Shown here: one piece after another, positions 1-8,500 of the stretch
Layout: every line of letters begins with the position of its first letter
Numbering within the stretch: the stretch's first letter is position 1
Source of the DNA: an uncultured Phascolarctobacterium sp.
GTDB lineage: Bacteria > Bacillota > Negativicutes > Acidaminococcales > Acidaminococcaceae
Direction: 5' to 3'
DNA length: 9,954 nucleotides
Assembly: GCA_937901335.1 (NCBI GenBank)
Contig: CALCHC010000118.1
Location: 1-9,954 of the forward strand
Notes under the pieces: model-generated
Told to the model about the DNA's origin: nothing
The model's database searches: none
Seen by the model: the letters and a program-made list of their open reading frames with translations, nothing else
Made by a program: the position numbers and the translations under genes

Positions 1-209
1 CAATCCTCAATAGGCTTCGTAACCTGCTCTTCCACTGATTCCGTACTTGCCCCAGGATAATTGACAATAACACTTACATATTTAGTATCATGCTCCGGCA
101 AAAGTTCTACGCCAATTTTCTTAAAGCTAAATAACCCCAAGATAACAATTAAAGCATAAATCATACAGATGCCAATGGGACGCTTAATGGAAAATCTTGT
201 TATGTTCAT
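1..209 (-). CDS. RND efflux pump, AcrB/HAE1 family, N-terminal fragment (cut by window edge)
   Basis: Only the first 69 codons are present; the gene runs off the left edge. The reading begins MNITRFSIKRPIGICM, giving one membrane segment at about residues 11-29 behind a short basic N-terminus. It continues into the periplasmic stretch ELLPEHDTKYVSV and NYPGAS, followed by VEEQVTKPIE. In RND pumps the same order is seen: TM1, then LLP, then YPGASPEEVE-like and VTKPIE-like motifs at the start of the porter domain. The family forms inner-membrane trimers that export substrates using the proton gradient together with a periplasmic adaptor and an outer-membrane channel. The ATG shares one base with the adaptor's stop codon (TAATG), and an AGGGGA site lies 9 nt upstream inside the adaptor gene, so the two are translationally coupled. 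Substrate class (drug-like compound or metal ion) cannot be read from this fragment. The N-terminus resembles HAE1 rather than heavy-metal CzcA pumps, but this is a weak call. Confidence 0.9.
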   Translation of the reverse strand, partial: MNITRFSIKRPIGICMIYALIVILGLFSFKKIGVELLPEHDTKYVSVIVNYPGASTESVEEQVTKPIED

Positions 210-1468
210 TACTTATCGTCCCCTGCTTCTGCAATTTCCACAGTCATGCCATTACGCAAACGTGAAAGGTTATTAGTAACAACGCACTCGCCAGCACTGA
301 TACCTTTAATAATTTCTATATTAATATCATTGCGGATGCCAGTTTTAATTTCTCGTTGCTCAACCTTGTTATTTTTATTTAATACAAAAACATAGTTCTT
401 GCCATTTTTTTCAATAATTGTAGTTTTATTGAGATAAATGGTATTTTCTTTTTGCAAATAATTGAACTTGCTCTTGGCAAATAAGCCTTCTTTAATATTC
501 GCATCTGCGCCTTCAAGGGCAAGCCTTACAGAAAATCCATTGTTTTCGTCAGAAGCAGCAGGGCTGATAAAAATAATCTTACCTTTTGCTTCGTGGCCAA
601 GCGCTTCAATATCTACTTCAACTTCTTGCCCTACTTGAAGCAAGGCAGAATCACTTTCAGACACAATACAATCTACAAAAACTTTGCTATTATCCACAAT
701 GGTAAACAACTTAGTTCCAGCAGCAATGTAATTACCAACCTCTGCATTACGGTAGCTAATAATTCCATCGCGTGTAGCTCTCAAAGTCATATCTTCCCTT
801 TGGTTTTGTAAAAGCAGATAATCATTATACTTTTGCTCACCATCCTGCATTCGTGCAAATACTGCCGCAGGCATATCATCAATCATCGCTTGCTGTGCAA
901 GCTCTTCGTAATTTGCTTTTGAAGAAAGCATCGTTTGCTTCACATTATCAACTTCTAATTTAGAAACAGCACCTGCTTCGTGCAATTTCAAGTAACGCTC
1001 ATAATTTGTTTTATGTAACTCATAAGTTGCCTTATATCTTTCAATTTGAGCATTATATTCTGTTTCGTAGGCCAAAGCTTTACCGTGGTATTCACCATAC
1101 TTTGCTTTAGCTTCAGCAAGTTTTAGCTCAATATCTTTCAAATCCTGTTCTAGAAGCATATCGCCAACTTTTACTTCATCGCCTAAATCTACATGCACAG
1201 CACTAATGGTGCCTGCGTATTTATTAACGATGTTTATTTTTGCCAAAGCCTTCGTCTTTCCAAAAAGAGAAATTGTTTTATACATAGGTTTAGCACTAAC
1301 TAGCGTGGTTTTTACAATTGGTTTTATAATCTTTGTTTTCGCTTTATTAGAAAACAGAAGATGCTTGGATGCTAAACTACTCAACAAAAGAATACCCAGG
1401 ATAAGGATGATGGTGAAGTGTATTTTTTTACGTTTTATAAAGTATTCCTTAAATTGCAACCAAGACAT
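209..1468 (-). CDS. RND-type periplasmic adaptor (membrane fusion protein, HlyD/AcrA superfamily)
   Basis: A 419-residue adaptor that would bridge the inner-membrane RND pump to an outer-membrane channel. The basic N-terminus (residues 1-16) is followed by one hydrophobic segment at about 17-33 with no lipobox cysteine, so it is probably anchored by an uncleaved helix rather than a lipid. First lipoyl half is at about 83-110 (AGTISAVHVDLGDEVKVGD). A long charged helical hairpin follows at about 111-225, rich in K, E, Y and A. The second lipoyl half is at about 228-258 (LRATRDGIISYRNAEVGNYI), the beta-barrel at about 262-340, and the membrane-proximal domain at about 342-415, ending GMTVEI as in the family. 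Length is normal. The ATG at 1468 has GAAGGAG 10 nt upstream. It starts 18 nt after the ChlD-like stop and ends overlapping the pump start by one base, so it belongs to the chelatase operon. Substrate is unknown; context hints at a tetrapyrrole or metal compound. Confidence 0.93.
   Translation of the reverse strand: MSWLQFKEYFIKRKKIHFTIILILGILLLSSLASKHLLFSNKAKTKIIKPIVKTTLVSAKPMYKTISLFGKTKALAKINIVNKYAGTISAVHVDLGDEVKVGDMLLEQDLKDIELKLAEAKAKYGEYHGKALAYETEYNAQIERYKATYELHKTNYERYLKLHEAGAVSKLEVDNVKQTMLSSKANYEELAQQAMIDDMPAAVFARMQDGEQKYNDYLLLQNQREDMTLRATRDGIISYRNAEVGNYIAAGTKLFTIVDNSKVFVDCIVSESDSALLQVGQEVEVDIEALGHEAKGKIIFISPAASDENNGFSVRLALEGADANIKEGLFAKSKFNYLQKENTIYLNKTTIIEKNGKNYVFVLNKNNKVEQREIKTGIRNDINIEIIKGISAGECVVTNNLSRLRNGMTVEIAEAGDDK
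219..224 (-). promoter_or_regulatory. Ribosome binding site of the RND pump gene
   Basis: Minus-strand AGGGGA lies 9 nt before the RND pump ATG, wholly inside the last codons of the adaptor gene. Together with the TAATG stop-start overlap it supports coupled translation of adaptor and pump, and fixes the pump start at 209. Confidence 0.65.
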
Positions 1469-1478
1469 CTTCTGATTT

Positions 1479-1485
1479 CTCCTTC
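1479..1485 (-). promoter_or_regulatory. Ribosome binding site of the adaptor gene
   Basis: Minus-strand GAAGGAG is 10 nt before the adaptor ATG and lies just after the TAA stop of the ChlD-like gene, in an 18-nt gap. It is the strongest Shine-Dalgarno site in the window and supports the start at 1468. The gap leaves no room for a terminator or promoter between the chelatase and efflux genes. Confidence 0.75.
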
Positions 1486-1486
1486 T

Positions 1487-3421
1487 TTATTCTCCCAAGT
1501 TTCTTACAATGCGTAAAATATGCTCCTTGGAAAGCTGGCGCAAATTGTAATAGCTTGCACCCATGGCTTGGGCTACCTTTTTAGCAACGCCCAATTTAAT
1601 AAAATCGTTTTCCGTATCAATAACAACGGAGGTTATCTTTGCTTTGCGAATCTTTTCTGCCATCTTAATTGCAGCTTCGACGGGGTCACCACCATTTTCT
1701 TCAACAGCGTTGGCTCTGCCATCAGTTACAAGTACAAGGATAGGTTCAAGTTCGCTATCTTTTTTATTTAATTTTGCAATGGTCAAAAGCGCAGTAGCCA
1801 AGCCATCTGCCAAAGGAGTTTTGCCACCGGTAGGCATTTCTGCCAAACGCTTTTGTGCTAAATCTACGCTACGGGTAATTGGCAAAAGCACTTCTGCTTG
1901 TTGACGACGAAAGGCAATCATACCTACACGGTCACGCTTTTGATACGCATCTTGAAGCATATAAAAGATTGCCCCTTTGACCGCACCCATTCTTTCACGC
2001 GCGCCCATACTGCCACTGGCATCTACAGCAAAAAGGAAGGTATTACCAATGCGTTTCTCCCTTACCTTTTGACGCAAATCCTCTTTTTGGATGTTTAAGG
2101 CACAGCCATTTGCCTCGCGCATTCTTTGATAAGGCGCTGCTGCACGAATAGTAGCATCAAAAGCCAAATCCTCTACTTTTGTTTTGGGAAGCTCTGCCCT
2201 AACGTAACGACCTTGCTTCAAATCGGTCTTGGTCGCACTACGTTTGCCACTACCTCTACGCAAAGTAGTGTTCTTGCCCATATCAAGAACAAGCTTGGGA
2301 ATTTTAAAGCTTCTATCTATGTCAGCAATCTGCTCTTCTGGAGCAAGCTGATTACTATTTTGCTCGTCTTGCTTTTCTTCATCCTGCTCTTTATCATCGT
2401 CGCTATCTTCTTCGCTACCATCATCATCTTCATTATCAGGAAGCTGCGGAGGTGGAGGCGGAAGTTCATCAGGTTGTTCAGGAGCATCATCTTCATTTTG
2501 CTCCTGTTCTTGATTTTCTTCTTGCTCTTCGTTTTGCTCTTGATTTTCCTGTTCCATCTCTTCAGGTTCAGGCGGAGTACGCATACGATGAGGCAGTACA
2601 TATACAGCTGCTTCCTGCATATCCTGCGGTAAAATGTAAGTTCGTTTAGCTAAAGCAGCAATAGCACGGGCAGCTTCTAACAAATAAATCTCTGCCCTAT
2701 GGCCTGCACAATAAGCTTGGGCGCACATTTGCGCCGCCAGTTGCATCATAGCTTCGCTAATTTCTACTTGCTTCAATATTTCACGTGCAGTATTCACCAG
2801 TTCTAGAAGCTCACGTGTGCTTTCTTCATACTGCTTTCTAAATTCAGCAATGTTCTTACCAAATTCTAAAGCTCGTTTGATAATTTCAACCCTGCTTGCA
2901 GTTTCCAGCTCGCCTTGCACGTCCACGTACATACCAAATCTATCAAGTACATGGCTTGGCAAAACGCCTTCTTCCGGATTCATAGTGCCAATTACGGTGT
3001 AGTTGGTCTCGTGAGTAAAAGAGATACCGTCCCTTTCCACATGGTTAAAGCCTGCGGAATTAGCATCTAACACTGCTGTCAAAAGTTCTTGCCTTAGCAA
3101 GTTTGCTTCGTCTATATAAAGCACATTACCGTTTGCCCTGCCTAAAATGCCAGGTAAAAAACGACGTTCGCCCTTACTTACAGCATATTCAATGTCAATA
3201 CTGCCAAAGAGCATATCTTCGGTAACATTTAAAGGTAAATCTATAATCTTGCGTGGTGCGACCAGCTCCTGCGCTGCTCTAACTAAAGTAGATTTAGCAG
3301 TACCCTTGCGCCCACCAATCAAAAGTCCTCCTGCGTATGGATTAACCAAGGCAATGAGCACAGCTTTCTTCGCTTGCTCCTGTCCTACCACCGCACTAAA
3401 GGGATATATTGCGTGCAGCAT
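1487..3421 (-). CDS. ChlD/BchD-type chelatase subunit: AAA+ ATPase domain, acidic linker, VWA domain
   Basis: A 644-residue middle subunit of a CobN/ChlH-type chelatase. In the family the I and D subunits form a two-tier AAA+ ring whose ATP hydrolysis drives metal transfer on the large subunit, and the VWA domain makes metal-dependent contacts. Residues 1-282 form the AAA+ module: Walker A GGRKGTAKST at about 36-45, Walker B VLYIDE at 100-105, sensor NPEEG at 148-152 and arginine-finger motif LDRFG at 159-163. A helical lid ends at YVLPHRMR (274-281). Residues about 285-363 are a Q/E/N/D-rich linker with a five-proline run (321-325). The VWA domain fills about 460-644 with a full MIDAS: D467-A-S469-G-S471, T535 and D567 (VTDGRA). 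Length is typical of ChlD. Classical BchD AAA+ sites are degenerate, but here Walker A and B look intact. The start at 3421 has AAGGGG 10 nt upstream; the gap from the chlI-like gene is 16 nt. CobT could be a functional equivalent, but the AAA+ domain rules out CobT itself. Confidence 0.93.
   Translation of the reverse strand: MLHAIYPFSAVVGQEQAKKAVLIALVNPYAGGLLIGGRKGTAKSTLVRAAQELVAPRKIIDLPLNVTEDMLFGSIDIEYAVSKGERRFLPGILGRANGNVLYIDEANLLRQELLTAVLDANSAGFNHVERDGISFTHETNYTVIGTMNPEEGVLPSHVLDRFGMYVDVQGELETASRVEIIKRALEFGKNIAEFRKQYEESTRELLELVNTAREILKQVEISEAMMQLAAQMCAQAYCAGHRAEIYLLEAARAIAALAKRTYILPQDMQEAAVYVLPHRMRTPPEPEEMEQENQEQNEEQEENQEQEQNEDDAPEQPDELPPPPPQLPDNEDDDGSEEDSDDDKEQDEEKQDEQNSNQLAPEEQIADIDRSFKIPKLVLDMGKNTTLRRGSGKRSATKTDLKQGRYVRAELPKTKVEDLAFDATIRAAAPYQRMREANGCALNIQKEDLRQKVREKRIGNTFLFAVDASGSMGARERMGAVKGAIFYMLQDAYQKRDRVGMIAFRRQQAEVLLPITRSVDLAQKRLAEMPTGGKTPLADGLATALLTIAKLNKKDSELEPILVLVTDGRANAVEENGGDPVEAAIKMAEKIRKAKITSVVIDTENDFIKLGVAKKVAQAMGASYYNLRQLSKEHILRIVRNLGE
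2333..2569 (-). repeat. Low-complexity Q/E/N/D-rich linker with polyproline run inside the ChlD-like gene
   Basis: Codons 285-363 of the ChlD-like protein encode an almost uninterrupted acidic and glutamine/asparagine-rich tract with short units such as NQEQNEEQEE, then PPPPP, then DDDGSEEDSDDD. At DNA level this is a run of short imperfect CAA/GAA/GAT repeats, a place where copy number can slip. ChlD proteins normally carry a proline-rich and acidic linker between AAA+ and VWA domains, so position and composition fit the family. On the opposite strand the tract reads as Phe/Leu/Ile-rich nonsense. Confidence 0.85.
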
Positions 3422-3431
3422 AATTCATCTG

Positions 3432-3437
3432 CCCCTT
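3432..3437 (-). promoter_or_regulatory. Ribosome binding site of the ChlD-like gene
   Basis: Minus-strand AAGGGG directly follows the TGA stop of the ChlI-like gene and stands 10 nt before the ChlD-like ATG at 3421. It supports that start and implies that ribosomes ending the I subunit can reload at once for the D subunit. Confidence 0.65.
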
Positions 3438-4469
3438 TCACGCTTCTTGTCCAAGGAAAGCTTCTACCTTATTCCAATCCAGTTGTCCTTCTTCAAAGGG
3501 ACGACGGCGCATACGGTGCGGCAGTACAAGCTTAGCTGCTGCCTTCAAGTCAGACATTTCTACTTCTTTATGTTCACTAAACGCAGCCATAGTCAAAGCA
3601 GTTTTAATAACAGTAATATCTGCACGGTGACCGTCAACACCCAGTTCTACTGCCAATTTAGCAACGGTTTCCAAAAGTTCGTCGCTAATAGTTACATTAG
3701 GCAGAACTTCGCGTGCCTTAAGAATTTTGTCTGCTAAAGCTTCTTGCTCTTCTTGATAGCTTGCAATAAATTCATCAGCATTATCTTCATAAGCAAGACG
3801 GCGTTTAATAACTTCTACTCTTTGAGCAGGGTCGTGTTCACCGGTAACGACTACAGAAAGGCCAAAGCGATCCAAAAGTTGCGGGCGAATATCGCCTTCT
3901 TCCGGATTCATGGTACCTACCAAAACGAAACGTGCAGGGTGAGAATAAGATACACCTTCACGTTCAACGGTGTTAATACCCATAGCAGCAGCATCCAGCA
4001 GAACGTCTACTACGTGGTCATCAAGCAAGTTAATTTCATCCACATATAAAATATTGCGATTGGATTGAGCCAAAATACCTGCTTCAAATTTTTTCTCGCC
4101 GTGTTTAATAGCATGTTCAATATCCAAAGTACCAACTACTCTATCCTCAGTAGCGCTAACAGGCAATTCCACCACGCGCATGTCAACTCTTTCCACGTGA
4201 AGTACTTCGCCAGATAAATTATGTCGTGCACAATCATCGCAAAACAGGTTAGCATTATGAGGATCACAATTAAATCTGCAACCATGTACAGATTCCATTG
4301 CCGGAAGAAGTTCTGCCAACGCACGCACTGCTGTTGATTTTGCTGTTCCTTTTTCACCTTTAATCAGCACTCCTCCCAAAGCAGGATTAATGACGTTCAA
4401 AATTAACGCCAACTTCATATCTTCTTGACCAACAATTGCTGTAAACGGATAAACCGCTGTTCTTTTCAT
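3438..4469 (-). CDS. ChlI/BchI-type AAA+ ATPase subunit of a metal chelatase
   Basis: A 343-residue AAA+ ATPase, the usual length for ChlI/BchI, which pairs with the D subunit to power metal transfer by the CobN/ChlH large subunit in the cytoplasm. N-terminal FTAIVGQEDMKLAL is a family signature. Walker A is GEKGTAKST (38-46), where the usual last glycine is alanine, as in the neighbouring D subunit. Walker B is ILYVDE (140-145), the sensor motif NPEEG is at 188-192 and the arginine-finger motif LDRFG at 199-203. The VELPVSATEDRVVG segment at about 100-113 is the conserved ChlI insert, and the C-terminal lid ends VLPHRMRRRPFE. Four cysteines (C64, C68, C77, C80; spacing C-x3-C-x8-C-x2-C) follow Walker A. 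Plant-type ChlI, as I remember it, lacks them, so this looks like the CobN-associated branch. The start overlaps the radical SAM stop as ATGA, with GGAGAG 8 nt upstream. Confidence 0.94.
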   Translation of the reverse strand: MKRTAVYPFTAIVGQEDMKLALILNVINPALGGVLIKGEKGTAKSTAVRALAELLPAMESVHGCRFNCDPHNANLFCDDCARHNLSGEVLHVERVDMRVVELPVSATEDRVVGTLDIEHAIKHGEKKFEAGILAQSNRNILYVDEINLLDDHVVDVLLDAAAMGINTVEREGVSYSHPARFVLVGTMNPEEGDIRPQLLDRFGLSVVVTGEHDPAQRVEVIKRRLAYEDNADEFIASYQEEQEALADKILKAREVLPNVTISDELLETVAKLAVELGVDGHRADITVIKTALTMAAFSEHKEVEMSDLKAAAKLVLPHRMRRRPFEEGQLDWNKVEAFLGQEA

Positions 4470-5518
4470 TTCTCACTCTCTCCAATCATTTTTATCACTA
4501 TGCGTTTCATCGCACATTCACTTTTGTAGGCGGATAGTTCTCCGCTTCCGTACCAACGAGCAAAGCAACCACCGCCACATTGTTTAAAATCGGAACACTC
4601 CTTGCAAAAATGCATACTGCTAGTAATTTTACGACTTACCTTCTCTACCAATGCCTTGTCTAGACCGTCAACAACATTGCCAATGTAAAAGTCCTCGTTT
4701 CCAATTAAGGAAGAACAAGCATAAATTTTACCACTTGCTTCTACAAAGGCGGCTTCTCCGTTCATTGCATAACAGTGTCCAAACTGACGACCGCATTCTG
4801 CTCCAACAAGCTTCGCCCTTTCTTGTTGGGCAATTTTTATTTCGTAGCCTGCTAATTTACTAAGCATCTCATTTCGCAAATAAACTTGTTCCATGGCTTG
4901 AGCCATCTCTGCTTCCGTAGGAGGAACTAAGCCACCGCCACGCCCTTGCCCACGCAATAAATCGAAACCAATTCTACGCACATTGCCCAGAAAGTACGCC
5001 ATATCCACAATTCCTGAAAGTTCCCCAACATTATCTGCTGTTACCACACAGGTAAGACCACAGGCAATATTGTTTCGTTTTAAAACTTCCAAGCCTTGCA
5101 AAATTTGCTCAGTAGCCCCTTTTCCGTCCTTGGTCAAGCGCAATTTATCGTTCACGCTTGGTTTGCCATCAAGACTTACGCCAATACCAACCTTATTTTT
5201 AAAAAGGTATTGTGCAATCGGGTCTGTTAGTAGGGAACCGTTAGTCTGAATTTGCAAAATGGCAGGTACGTTATTTTTTTGTACGTAGCTCACTACAGCA
5301 TGCAGTACCTTAAAATTTATGAGAGGTTCGCCACCACTAAATTGAATGATGAATTTTTCGCCCGGTGGCAAACTGCCCTCTGCCAGCTTTACGGCAGCAA
5401 GAGCAGTTTCCACACTCATCATTTCTTTATTGTGTTCTGCTGCGTAGCAATAACGACAGGCAAAATTACACTGCCCCGTTAAGCTAAGCACTAAATTTTT
5501 TATTTTAGGAGTTAGCAT
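4466..5518 (-). CDS. Radical SAM enzyme with SPASM domain (two auxiliary Fe-S cluster sites)
   Basis: A 350-residue radical SAM enzyme, which would cleave S-adenosylmethionine reductively to start a radical reaction. The cluster motif C17-x3-C21-x2-C24 follows LSLTGQ, with GGEP at 62-65 for SAM binding and GVSLDG at 113-118. The C-terminal half carries a complete SPASM set: C249-x13-G-x4-C268, then C305-x2-C308-x5-C314-x3-C318, then C335, enough for two auxiliary [4Fe-4S] clusters. SPASM relatives modify peptides (PqqE, anSME, many RiPP maturases), and the related NirJ/AhbC/AhbD enzymes modify heme precursors. Placement between cobN-like and chlI-like genes favours a tetrapyrrole-linked role, but this is inference. 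An upstream in-frame ATG at 5605 exists but would overlap the CobN gene by 101 nt; the chosen ATG at 5518 overlaps by only 14 nt, has GAGG 9 nt upstream and begins MLTPKIKNLVLSLT, as family members do. Confidence 0.92.
   Translation of the reverse strand: MLTPKIKNLVLSLTGQCNFACRYCYAAEHNKEMMSVETALAAVKLAEGSLPPGEKFIIQFSGGEPLINFKVLHAVVSYVQKNNVPAILQIQTNGSLLTDPIAQYLFKNKVGIGVSLDGKPSVNDKLRLTKDGKGATEQILQGLEVLKRNNIACGLTCVVTADNVGELSGIVDMAYFLGNVRRIGFDLLRGQGRGGGLVPPTEAEMAQAMEQVYLRNEMLSKLAGYEIKIAQQERAKLVGAECGRQFGHCYAMNGEAAFVEASGKIYACSSLIGNEDFYIGNVVDGLDKALVEKVSRKITSSMHFCKECSDFKQCGGGCFARWYGSGELSAYKSECAMKRIVIKMIGESEK
4478..4483 (-). promoter_or_regulatory. Ribosome binding site of the ChlI-like gene
   Basis: Minus-strand GGAGAG sits 8 nt before the ATG at 4469 and within the last codons of the radical SAM gene. 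With the ATGA stop-start overlap it supports coupled translation of the radical SAM enzyme and the ATPase. Confidence 0.6.
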
Positions 5519-8500
5519 CACTGCGATCCTCAATTTCGCCTTCAATGGAAAGGTACAATTTTTGCAATTCTGCTTTAGTTTCCGGTTTAGCATTCCACAA
5601 GCCACGTTGTTCTGCTTCCAAAAGAACTTCTGCCATGCGTTGCAATGCCCAAGGATTCACATCACGAAGCCATTCTTGTACTTTAGGATCAAAGGTATAT
5701 TTTTCTGCATATTTTTCGTACATCCAATCTTCCATTACAGCGCTGGTTGCATCCCATTGATAACTGTGGGCAATCATATTCGCCAAGTCTGCAGCACCTT
5801 TGTAACCGTGCTTCATCATACCTTCAATATATTTCGGGTTAATGGATTCACTGCGGAAGATACGTTTAGCTTGCTCTTGTACGCTATACATTTTAATTTT
5901 GCTTCTATCAGTGCTATCACCACAGTAGGAACGGGGTGCACTACCCTTAATGCTACGAACAGCTGCAATCATACCACCGTGATAAGCGTTGTAGTCATCA
6001 CTGGAAAGCATATTGGTTTCGTGGTTATCTTCATTTTTAATGGTAATGTCTAAGCTGCCCATACGTTTACGGAACATTTGCGGTAAGAATTTACCTTTGA
6101 ACTTACCGCCGTAAGCGTGACCGCCCCAACGCACATATACATCTGCAATGTCGTCAATGGTTTCCCAGTTTTTAGCTTCCAAGAGTGCAGCTACACCTGC
6201 GCCATATACACCAAGCTCATCACCAAAAACTCTAAAAGCAGCTTGTCGCCAAGCATCTTCTTTAGACATACCTTCAGCTTCCAGTTCTGCACTATCTGCT
6301 AGTAAATGCTTACGCACATAGTTCAATTCCACATCTTCATCCAAACCACCAACAAGCAAAGTTGCTTGGTCAAGAAGTTCCATAATTGTAGGCATAGTAT
6401 CTCGGAAGAGACCACTAATGCGACCGGTAACGTCAATACGCGGTCTGCGCAATTCAGTCAAAGGTATTACTTCAAGGCCATTAATACGCATACTACCTGC
6501 TTGATAAACAGGACGCACGCCCATAAGATAAAGGAATTCTGCTACGCATTGACCATGGCTGCGCATATTAGCACCACTCCACAAAACGATGCCAACGCTT
6601 TCAGGATAATGACCTTCTTCTGCTATGAAACGCTCAATAATTTGGTCACCCAAGGTTTTACCAATCTCCCACGCCGCAGGAGTAGGCAAGGTACGCGGGT
6701 CAACACCAAAGAAGTTGCGACCAGTAGGCAGTAAATCTGCACAACCACTAGTAGGAGCACCGGAAGGACCAGGTTCTACATACTGTCCTTCAAAACCACG
6801 GAGCATATTTTCTTGTTCTTGGGTAGTAAGCTGCAAATTAGGATTAACAGTATCACAAATATAAGTACAAATTTTTCGCAGGTTTTCTTTGAACTCATCA
6901 CTACCTTCTTGCACCCAAGCAAGGTTCATTACGTCAGCCTGACCGTCAAGAGAGAAGTCTTTATCCTGCAAAAGCTTGATTACTTCCATACTTTGATCTG
7001 TAATCTTATCAAGTAAAGCTGCGTAAGTAATGTTCAAAGGCTCATAAATGAGACCACTGTTTTCCAATAAATAGTAATAATCAAAACCATAGTAACCAGA
7101 AATTACTTGGTTTATGCTAGGCACCTCACCATTGTTCAAACGGGTAAGCATCCATAAATATTCTGTCAAACCTTCTTCAACAGGAGGTTGTCCCAAAATA
7201 TGCAAGCCTACGTGCACTTCAAGATTTTTCAAATCTGTAATGTAATTGTGCAATGCCATTACATATTCACCAAAAGGCTTGCTTTCGTCATATTCAACTT
7301 CGTCCTGCAAATTGGCTGCAGTAACTTTTTCCTTAACCAGTTCTTCCAAGTGGGAAAGGTTTTCCGGTTGAGTAGTTTCAAAATGCACATACTCATCCAT
7401 AATTTTTTCCAGCTCTTCCAACTCATCATACACACCTGCTTTAGATTGGGGAGCAGGCAAATGCTCGATTAAGCAGGCAGCACCACGACGTTTCGCTTGG
7501 ATACCTTCACCGGTAATACAAATATTGTAGGGATAAATGTTAACCAAATCGCCCAATGCCAAGTCAGGATAACAAGTGCAATCAAGACCTGCATTTTTAC
7601 CGGGTAACCATTCCAAAGAACCATGAGTACCAATATGAGCAACTGCATCAGCTTCCCAAATATCCCTTACCCAATGGTAGAAAGCCAAATAATGATGAGT
7701 AGGTGCGCAATAAGGAGAGTGGTAGATTTTACTAGGGTCATCACCAAAGCCACGAGGAGGTTGTACAGTTACAAAAACATTACCGTACATAGTGCCCGGC
7801 ACTAAAAGATTACCATCGTATTCCATAACTGTACCAGGTGCTTCGCCCCAATCCTTAACCAGTTGTGCTTGTACCTTAGGTTCAAAAGTGTCATAAAACT
7901 TTTTATATTCAGCAGAAGTTACTTTATTCGCTTCGGCAATTTGTTTTTCTGTCAGCAAATTTTTATCATTAGTTGCGTTGGCAGTAAGCTCTGCAATAAA
8001 TTCCTTCGTATCTTCAGGAATTCTATCCACTTTATAACCACGTTCTTGCATCGCTGCCAAAACTCTACGAATACTTTCGATGGTATCCAAACCAAGAGCG
8101 CTACCAATATTAGAGTTTCTGGGCGGATAGTTATGGAAGATAATAGCAATTTTTTTATCAGAATTTGTCTTACGGCGCAGTCTTGCCCATTTACGAGCTT
8201 TGTTAACCATTCTATGCACACGTTCAGGGATTGGCAGATAATTTACATCGCCATTTTCCAAAACTTTTTTGTAAGCAACAGGTACACCGTGAATTGTTCC
8301 ATCAAATTCCGGCAAGGAAATAGCAATGGAAACTTCCATGGGATTCATACCTTCGAAGCTTTCCTTCCATTCGTCGTAATCAGTCATAATGGTGTAGCCT
8401 GCCAAAATAGGAACGTTCCATTTTTTGAAATAGTCTATGCTGATGTTACCACTACTACTTAAAGAGAATTTCATTATATTAATAAGCGCATCAATGGCAG

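Noticed and set aside
2126..2632. Plus-strand ORF of 168 codons rich in Phe, Leu and Ile that looks like a membrane protein
   Set aside because: It is the antisense reading of the acidic Q/E/D linker of the ChlD-like gene; GAA and GAT codons read backwards as TTC and ATC. The minus-strand gene has clear family motifs on both sides.
3147..3737. Plus-strand ORF of 196 codons spanning the ChlI/ChlD junction
   Set aside because: It crosses two well-supported minus-strand genes and reads as low-information sequence with no family features.
4136..4357. Minus-strand 73-codon ORF as a small precursor peptide for the radical SAM enzyme
   Set aside because: It lies in another frame inside the ChlI-like gene over the conserved cysteine loop and ChlI insert, with no sign of being translated.
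5519..5605. Longer start for the radical SAM gene with an extra CxxC motif
   Set aside because: The extra 29 residues lie wholly within CobN coding sequence, are basic and unlike family N-termini, and the ATG at 5518 has its own ribosome binding site at good spacing.
7863..8462. Plus-strand ORF of 199 codons
   Set aside because: Antisense to conserved CobN sequence, no recognisable domain, no credible ribosome binding site noticed; long antisense frames are common opposite long real genes.
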